Source of the DNA: CANHVK01 sp046304235
GTDB lineage: Bacteria; Bacteroidota; Bacteroidia; Flavobacteriales_D; Crocinitomicaceae
Direction of reading: 5' to 3'
Assembly: GCA_046304235.1 (NCBI GenBank)
Contig: JBKCEW010000028.1
Span: 1-5,453 of the forward strand
DNA length: 5,453 nt
A program made the translations under genes and the position numbers. Positions 1-4,139 of this stretch are shown in pieces (the first letter of the stretch is position 1; each line of letters opens with the position of its first letter). The notes beneath the pieces are model-generated. The model was not told where the DNA came from. It saw only the letters and a list, made by a program, of their open reading frames with translations, and did not search any database.

Positions 1-141
1 GTAAATTTCAATGAAAAAATGGCTGGTTCACCTGTGCCACAATTGAACTTAACAGGCCAAAATACCTTAGCAAATACGAACCTTACAAAAGTAAACGATA
101 CAACGTACACGTATTGGTGGGTAGTAGAAAAAGGAAATGGA
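1..141 (+). repeat. Left copy of an exact 141-bp terminal direct repeat
   Basis: This is identical to 5313-5453 over all 141 bases, and base 142 would follow base 5453. It encodes residues 392-438 of the joined protein. A length of 141 equals a widely used assembler k-mer size, so it is most simply an assembly overlap of a circular or tandemly repeated sequence, not a biological duplication. Confidence 0.95.
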
Positions 142-1056
142 GCAGTTAATGTAAATTTAGCAACGGGTAAAGATTTAGGAGGAAATGTAATTGTTGCAAC
201 TCCAACACAAAACCCAAGTTTTACGGTGTTACCAACTTTATTTGGTGATATTGATACGAACAAATTGGTTCAAGCGTATGATGCTGCCTTAGCCTTACAA
301 TATTCGGTAGGTTTAAATCCATTACCAACGATGGACCCATTGCCTTGGTCAAATTGGAGATTAGCGGTAGCAAATGTAGATACGGTTGGTAACGTTACAG
401 CAAACGATGCTTCGTTAATATTACAACATTCAGCTAAATTGATTTCTACTTTCCCTGCTGATGCTAAAAAACGTGGTGGTGATGCACCAACAGCAAACGT
501 TACCGTAACCCAAGAAGGAAACAAATTGGTATTCAGAGCATCTGGAACCTTGTATGCGTTCAATGTATTTATGAAAGATAATTTCAATGTTTTTGGTCAA
601 CCAGAAGTGAAAGATAAAAGCGCGATGGTAGCAAGCAACCTAAATACATCAACGTATAATGTTGGTTTAGCATCTACAACACCTTTCACAGAAATCGATC
701 CATTTTTAGTGATTCCGATTTTAACGAATGAAAACGTACAAGGAGCAATGGATATCGTTGCAAATACGGAAGAGAAATCGTTAATCTATGGAAAAGCAGC
801 TGGTATTGCTTCTATCAACAAAGAAATAGTATTGGTGTATCCAAACCCTACAAAAGATGTCGTGACGATCAACAACGCACAAGGAAAAACGTTACGTATT
901 GTAGATGTTCAAGGAAAAGAGGTGTATAACCAAAAGGTAAACGCTTCAAGCATGGAAGTTTCAATGAAAACATTAGGTTCTAAAGGAATGTATGTGCTTC
1001 ATATCGTGGATGCAAATAACGAAAGTGTGCAAACAAAACAGATTGTTTTAGAATAA
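1..1056 (+). CDS. C-terminal half of a secreted LamG/cohesin/dockerin protein with T9SS sorting domain (continues from 5453 if ends are joined)
   Basis: The frame is open from base 1, so the ATG at 19 is an internal Met (residue 398 of the joined 742-residue protein), not a start. Numbered in the joined protein, the end of an Ig-like domain runs to about 467. A dockerin-like pair follows at about 473-540: GDID with AYDAALALQY (473-492) and NVDTVGN with NDASLILQHS (516-535), separated by a Trp/Pro-rich linker. Residues 552-655 are an unassigned beta-rich stretch. The last ~76 residues (667-742) match the Type A T9SS C-terminal domain, with VYPNPTKD at 670-677, a GK(T/E)-rich repeat and a final KQIVLE. 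By family knowledge this domain takes the protein through the outer membrane and is cleaved or anchored at the surface. An intrinsic terminator follows 21 bp after the stop. The domain order is seen directly; the binding partner is unknown. Surface adhesion or polysaccharide binding is an inference. Confidence 0.88.
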   Translation, partial: VNFNEKMAGSPVPQLNLTGQNTLANTNLTKVNDTTYTYWWVVEKGNGAVNVNLATGKDLGGNVIVATPTQNPSFTVLPTLFGDIDTNKLVQAYDAALALQYSVGLNPLPTMDPLPWSNWRLAVANVDTVGNVTANDASLILQHSAKLISTFPADAKKRGGDAPTANVTVTQEGNKLVFRASGTLYAFNVFMKDNFNVFGQPEVKDKSAMVASNLNTSTYNVGLASTTPFTEIDPFLVIPILTNENVQGAMDIVANTEEKSLIYGKAAGIASINKEIVLVYPNPTKDVVTINNAQGKTLRIVDVQGKEVYNQKVNASSMEVSMKTLGSKGMYVLHIVDANNESVQTKQIVLE

Positions 1057-1077
1057 ATCATTTCACTTTTTAAGTAT

Positions 1078-1103
1078 AAAACCGCCCTCGTGGCGGTTTT
1101 TTT
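1078..1103 (+). terminator. Intrinsic terminator of the T9SS-protein gene
   Basis: A perfect 9-bp stem (AAAACCGCC at 1078-1086 with GGCGGTTTT at 1092-1100) encloses the 5-base loop CTCGT and is followed by a run of seven T (1097-1103). It starts 21 bp after the TAA of the plus-strand gene. The A-run on the other side makes it potentially bidirectional, so it could also stop minus-strand transcription arriving from the gene ending at 1262. Confidence 0.93.
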
Positions 1104-1152
1104 GTATCCTAGATTTAGTAAATTCCTAGTTTATGAAATTCCGATGTGATTT

Positions 1153-1251
1153 TTTCTCTCTCAAAAACCATCAAAAATGATTGACAACGTGTTTTGATGT
1201 GAAAAAATGCAACTCAAACTCATTTGTCAATCAAAAATGATTGACAAATTT
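1153..1251 (-). repeat. R1, 99-bp dyad-containing repeat 3' of the PARP-like gene
   Basis: This is the near-identical partner of 2133-2241: 95 of 99 aligned bases match, with mismatches at 1190, 1191, 1206 and 1214. It begins TTTCTCTCTCAAAAACCATC and ends with a perfect 12-bp inverted repeat (1222-1233 with 1238-1249, loop AAAA). The right arm of that hairpin, TGATTGACAA, also occurs at 1178-1187, so the central arm TTGTCAATCA can pair with either copy. On the minus strand it starts 10 bp after the stop codon of the 199-residue gene. Possible roles are a cassette recombination site, a MITE-like element or an RNA 3'-end structure. The sequence does not decide between them. Confidence 0.9.
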
Positions 1252-1261
1252 TAAAAAATTC

Positions 1262-1861
1262 TTATCCAACTCTAGGAATAAAAAAGCCTTTAATACATTC
1301 TTGATTTCTGATTGCAATTTGAATATGATTTTTTTCTTTGAATCCAGAACTTTCATACAAGTCTTCGCCCTCTATAAATACACCTCTGACTGAATCGAAA
1401 ACTTGACCGTTATTAGCTTCATGTATTTTAACTGCAGTTTCAATGACTGCACAATCTAGAAATCTTCTCATAATTTCTCCTTCCTTATTTCTAATATTTT
1501 TAGGAAGTACAGTGTTATTTTTGTCGTGAGTTTCTTTTAAATGCTCGTAACCAACCTTTAATAATTCAAGATATTTAGTGTCTAGTAGGTCAAGGCAAAT
1601 TCCCAAATCTAAAACTACGCCTAATACTGAAGGTGTGATAATACTATTTTCTTTGCCTTTTGGCGGATTTTCTTTTAAATCTTTGGCAAATTGAAATGCT
1701 CTTTCATAATTATTTTCCCAAAAATAAATCCCATTACCCAGCCAATCATACCTGTTTTCACTAGGTTTTAAAATTTCCCCTTTTTTTGAAACAACAAGGT
1801 TTCTAACTGTTTCATCACAGCCATGAAAACCAATTATATAACCAGATTTTCGAGAATACAT
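1262..1861 (-). CDS. Putative ADP-ribosyltransferase (PARP-like fold) protein, candidate toxin
   Basis: This 199-residue soluble protein has no signal peptide or membrane segment. GFHGCDE (11-17) followed by WLGNGIYFWENNYERAFQFA (40-59) resembles the PARP/ART-fold core: a HG on the first strand and a GxGIYF motif, then a helix with RA. A third region, NHIQIAIRNQ (178-187) before KGFFIPR, sits where the third ART motif would fall. If so, H13 and Y46 would contact NAD. I recognise the general pattern, not a named family, and a classical catalytic Glu is not certain (E170 and E176 are nearby candidates). The gene starts 2 bp after the stop of the 62-residue gene, so the two are probably translationally coupled. 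The pairing of a small protein with a larger enzyme suggests antitoxin and toxin. The coding sequence is AT-rich like the other minus-strand genes. NAD-dependent modification is inference. Confidence 0.8.
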   Translation of the reverse strand: MYSRKSGYIIGFHGCDETVRNLVVSKKGEILKPSENRYDWLGNGIYFWENNYERAFQFAKDLKENPPKGKENSIITPSVLGVVLDLGICLDLLDTKYLELLKVGYEHLKETHDKNNTVLPKNIRNKEGEIMRRFLDCAVIETAVKIHEANNGQVFDSVRGVFIEGEDLYESSGFKEKNHIQIAIRNQECIKGFFIPRVG

Positions 1862-1863
1862 AG

Positions 1864-2052
1864 TTATTTTTGAGTATTTAAATACCCAATTTTTGCATCC
1901 TCCTCAAAAACATAATGACTAGTTAATTCGCCATTTTCTTGATTAATACCTGCCTCAACTAAGAATCTAATGGAAGTAACTTTATCTTCTAAAATTCTTT
2001 TAGATGTAGCTCTAATACTTTCGATGTAGTCCTTATTTGAAAGATTTTTCAT
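1864..2052 (-). CDS. Small 62-residue protein, candidate antitoxin of the downstream PARP-like protein
   Basis: This short, charged, probably helical protein has no membrane segment. The N-terminal part (residues 5-32) is a likely amphipathic helix containing TSKRILEDK. It is followed by RFLVEAGINQENGELTSHY (29-47), a pattern of FL-x-x-AGI, a Gly turn, then L-T-x-x-Y. I have seen this in many small proteins placed upstream of enzymes or toxins in Bacteroidota, but I cannot name the family. The ATG at 2052 is preceded by a plausible promoter, and the stop lies 2 bp before the next start. No DNA-binding motif is evident, so if it is an antitoxin it probably acts by protein contact. That role is inferred from gene order only. 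Confidence 0.75.
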   Translation of the reverse strand: MKNLSNKDYIESIRATSKRILEDKVTSIRFLVEAGINQENGELTSHYVFEEDAKIGYLNTQK

Positions 2053-2082
2053 GGGATGAAAATTATAATGAATACTATTTAC

Positions 2083-2113
2083 TAAAGTTAATACATTTTT
2101 TTCTTACACTCAA
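2083..2113 (-). promoter_or_regulatory. Candidate Bacteroidota-type promoter of the 62-residue/PARP-like bicistron
   Basis: On the minus strand a TTG (plus 2111-2113) is followed after 20 bp by TAACTTTA (plus 2083-2090), seven of eight positions of TAnnTTTG. The 17-23 bp spacing expected for the Bacteroidota sigma factor is met, and the predicted RNA start leaves a leader of roughly 25 bases. It lies between R2 and the gene, so the 980-bp unit carries its own promoter. Confidence 0.42.
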
Positions 2114-2132
2114 TAAGCAGAATAAATTTTAA

Positions 2133-2241
2133 TTTCTCTCTCAAAAACCATCAAAAATGATTGACAACGATTTTTGATGTGAAAATATGCAACACAAACT
2201 CATTTGTCAATCAAAAATGGTTAAAAATGATTGACAAATTT
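2133..2241 (-). repeat. R2, 109-bp dyad-containing repeat 3' of the Fic gene
   Basis: This is the second copy of the repeat at 1153-1251, offset by exactly 980 bp over the first 87 bases. It carries one extra 10-base segment, GTTAAAAATG (2220-2229), which looks like an imperfect local duplication of the adjacent TCAAAAATG and widens the terminal hairpin loop from 4 to 14 bases. The 12-bp arms are intact (2202-2213 with 2228-2239), and TGATTGACAA again appears upstream (2158-2167). On the minus strand it begins 3 bp after the Fic stop codon. Confidence 0.9.
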
Positions 2242-2244
2242 GTT

Positions 2245-3732
2245 TTAGTACTTTGAATTAAATACTTCTTGGTAAGCAGTTTCCATTTTCAAAATTTCAT
2301 CATCTGTAAGTTCTGGGAACAATTTTCTTTTTTTTACTGATAATTGACCATTATTTTGATTCAGTAATACAATGATAAAATCTAATTTTTTATCAGGCAT
2401 ATCTACAATATGTTGAATGTCTTTTTTTAATTCATCAAATCGTTGAAGGAATAATAATTCTTCTGGAATTTCTTCATTTACAGTAGATTTAATTGCTTTT
2501 ATTAAAAAAATGGCATGTTTAGTAAAATCTGGAAATCTATATAATCCTTCTATTTCTGAAGGGTTATTTACTTTTAAAGTACCATTCGAGTTTAAATCAT
2601 AGATTGCTTTCTGTTCCACTTGTTTAGATACTTGCTCTAATGTAGTATCATATTCCTGCATGTTTGCTAAAATTTTTGCTGAAACAGGTACAATCGTTTT
2701 ATAAGGGAATACATTATTTCTCACAAGAATATCATGAATTAAATAACGATGGATTCTTCCATTTCCATCTTCGAAAGGATGAATATATACAAATCCAAAA
2801 GAAACCATTGTTGCTTTTAAAATTGGGTGAACATTCTGTGATTTATTATTTAATGAAGCAATGCCTAACATTAAACTTTTCACAAATTCTGGTGGAGGAC
2901 AGATATAATGTATTTTTTGAGAAAAATCACGCATGGTTTGACCTACATAATTTTGATAGTCTCGATATTTTGTATTGGCGTATCTAGGATCGACCAATTG
3001 GCTTTGAATATGTACAAGTGATTCCTCTGAGAGTGATTCTTCAAATGTTTTTTCTCCAGCATTTTCCAATAAAAAAATAAATTTATCCATTCGGTCTTTT
3101 GGAGGATCTTCTTGTTCAATTTCACTGGATGATTTTGATTCTTTTTTGAAGAGGTAATAACTCGCCCTTTTAAAAACTTCTGAATTGTACGATTGTTTTA
3201 AGTGAACTAATTCATTTTTCAAATCCCAAACTAATAATTCGCTAAGCTCAGTTGTTTTTCTGATTATTGGACAAAAGTTTGAAGTACCCAATAAATTATC
3301 GTTAATCTTCCACTTTTGAATTTTAATCGCAGTACCTGTTACATATTTTGAATCATCCAATAAATCAATGTAATTCGTTGAATTAATGGTGATAGGTATT
3401 TTTTTATTTGTTGTAAATTCATAAAAATAACCAATGATTCGTCTATATTTTAAGTTAGGTTTTTCATGTATGTATTTCTCTAATTGATTATTATCAACGG
3501 CAAGAAAAATTTCTTTTAATAGTGCTAAATTTAAATCATCATATTTTATAGCAAATTCAAGATGTGCAAAGAAGTTATCTGAAACATCATATTTTGGTTT
3601 GAATGTTCGAATAATTGTGTTTTGCGAACTTATTTCAATTTTATCAACTGTCCCAATGTATGATTCATGTGTAAGTAAATATCCAGTGATTGATAATTTT
3701 TCAATCAACCAAGTAAATCCGATTTTCTTCAT
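2245..3732 (-). CDS. Fic family protein (class II, predicted AMP-transferase)
   Basis: This 495-residue cytoplasmic protein has the complete Fic motif HPFEDGNGRIHR at 318-329, including catalytic H318, the acidic E321/D322 pair and R326/R329. By family knowledge such enzymes move AMP (sometimes another phosphate group) from a nucleotide to a Ser, Thr or Tyr of a target. QNYVG (260-264) and CPPPEFV (278-284) match the usual flap and pre-motif segments. About 115 residues upstream, SSEIEQ (202-207) fits the N-terminal inhibitory helix (S/TxxxE, E206), which makes this a self-inhibited class II Fic, although Q replaces the usual G/N. The N-terminal ~190 residues and the C-terminal winged-helix-like ~95 residues follow the layout I know from long Fic proteins of about 500 residues. 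The gene is 42 bp downstream of a small HTH gene and ends 3 bp before R2. The target is unknown; a defence or toxin role is inference. Confidence 0.92.
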   Translation of the reverse strand: MKKIGFTWLIEKLSITGYLLTHESYIGTVDKIEISSQNTIIRTFKPKYDVSDNFFAHLEFAIKYDDLNLALLKEIFLAVDNNQLEKYIHEKPNLKYRRIIGYFYEFTTNKKIPITINSTNYIDLLDDSKYVTGTAIKIQKWKINDNLLGTSNFCPIIRKTTELSELLVWDLKNELVHLKQSYNSEVFKRASYYLFKKESKSSSEIEQEDPPKDRMDKFIFLLENAGEKTFEESLSEESLVHIQSQLVDPRYANTKYRDYQNYVGQTMRDFSQKIHYICPPPEFVKSLMLGIASLNNKSQNVHPILKATMVSFGFVYIHPFEDGNGRIHRYLIHDILVRNNVFPYKTIVPVSAKILANMQEYDTTLEQVSKQVEQKAIYDLNSNGTLKVNNPSEIEGLYRFPDFTKHAIFLIKAIKSTVNEEIPEELLFLQRFDELKKDIQHIVDMPDKKLDFIIVLLNQNNGQLSVKKRKLFPELTDDEILKMETAYQEVFNSKY

Positions 3733-3740
3733 TAAAAAGT

Positions 3741-3804
3741 GTAAAACTAATTTTATTAGGGTAAAATTAATTTTTTAATTTAAAATAAAGGTAAAATTAA
3801 TTTT
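3741..3804 (-). promoter_or_regulatory. Three iterated palindromes upstream of fic, candidate operator
   Basis: GTAAAA(C/T)TAATTTT occurs at 3741, 3761 and 3791. The core AAAATTAATTTT is a perfect 12-bp palindrome at 3763-3774 and 3793-3804, and has one mismatch at 3743-3754. Offsets of 20 and 30 bp put the three on about the same helix face. The first two fill the gap between the HTH stop and the Fic start, and the third lies inside the end of the HTH gene. Binding by the adjacent HTH protein is inference. The AT-rich background makes short AT palindromes easier to get by chance. Confidence 0.45.
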
Positions 3805-4080
3805 TTTTGGTGTTATGTCATGTGATTTATATTTACCTTGAATGATTTCTGGAAATTCGAGACTGAAATCGTGGTAAATAATTTTACCAATTTGGAGTAT
3901 AAGTTCGATAGATACAGCAGGATTTTCAAAGAGCAAATACATCCAACGACGACTTTTGCCCAATCGTTGCGCAACCGTGGTAATCGAATAACCACTTTCA
4001 CGAATTGCTTTCTCAATTACTTCACCTCGGTGTAACATATGTACAAAAGTGAGTAATGAATTAGGAAATAATTTTCTCAT
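3775..4080 (-). CDS. Small HTH (Xre/Cro-like) regulator upstream of fic
   Basis: At up to 101 residues, this protein has a central helix-turn-helix: ITTVAQRLGKSRRWMYLLF (33-51), with the first helix around TVAQRLG and a recognition helix around SRRWMYLLFE, then IELILQIGKII as a following helix. It is short for a regulator and has a basic C-terminal tail (KYKSHDITPKKINF). The longest start is at 4080. The Met at 4036-4038, which opens MLHRGEVIEKAIRESGY, is at least as likely, because similar proteins as I remember them begin there and it leaves about 100 bp for a divergent promoter. Neither start has a clear Shine-Dalgarno sequence. It is co-directional with fic across a 42-bp gap and divergent from the secreted-protein gene, so it could control either. 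It is a possible autoregulator or antitoxin-type partner; no direct evidence decides which. Confidence 0.82.
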   Translation of the reverse strand: MRKLFPNSLLTFVHMLHRGEVIEKAIRESGYSITTVAQRLGKSRRWMYLLFENPAVSIELILQIGKIIYHDFSLEFPEIIQGKYKSHDITPKKINFTFILN

Positions 4081-4082
4081 AA

Positions 4083-4119
4083 GTGTGTAATATATGAGAA
4101 ATTGTGTGTTATATTTGTT
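4083..4119. promoter_or_regulatory. 16-bp imperfect direct repeat in the divergent promoter region
   Basis: GTGTGTAATATATGAG (4083-4098) recurs as GTGTGTTATATTTGTT (4104-4119), with 12 of 16 bases matching at a 21-bp offset, about two helical turns. The second copy covers the promoter box of the plus-strand gene, so a protein bound there would be placed to control it. It could be a regulator site or chance in AT-rich DNA. Confidence 0.3.
4110..4117 (+). promoter_or_regulatory. -7 box (TAnnTTTG) of the LamG/T9SS-protein gene
   Basis: TATATTTG is a perfect match to the Bacteroidota -7 consensus TAnnTTTG. It leaves about 22 bases to the ATG at 4140, giving a short AT-rich leader, usual for this phylum. 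No convincing -33 TTG lies 17-23 bp upstream, so the promoter may be weak or helped by an activator. Confidence 0.6.
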
Positions 4120-4139
4120 TAAATGTAAATTTTAACAAT

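Noticed and set aside
19..21. ATG as the start of a 345-residue protein
   Set aside because: The frame is open upstream to base 1, and the same bases at 5331-5333 are internal Met398 of the long gene.
270..587. Open frame of 105 codons on the minus strand
   Set aside because: It is antisense to the dockerin region of a well-supported gene, and its translation shows no recognisable motif.
1222..1249. Hairpin as an intrinsic terminator of the PARP-like gene
   Set aside because: The stem is AT-rich and is not followed by a T-run on the minus strand; the bidirectional hairpin at 1078-1103 is a better candidate.
1153..2241. Classical integron attC sites
   Set aside because: The placement and dyads fit, but neither strand shows GTTRRRY and RYYYAAC at the arm ends and there is no integrase in the window. 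The idea is kept only as a cassette-like analogy.
1153..2241. CRISPR array
   Set aside because: There are only two ~100-bp repeats 980 bp apart, with genes between them; no short regular repeat-spacer pattern.
2664..2987. Open frame of 107 codons on the plus strand
   Set aside because: It lies wholly opposite the Fic catalytic region; the translation is a shadow with no domain pattern.
2943..3125. Open frame of 60 codons in another minus-strand frame
   Set aside because: It is inside the Fic gene in a different frame, with no motif and no separate promoter.
3813..4035. Overlapping frames of 65-67 codons on both strands
   Set aside because: Both overlap the HTH gene, whose frame carries a clear helix-turn-helix; the alternatives do not.
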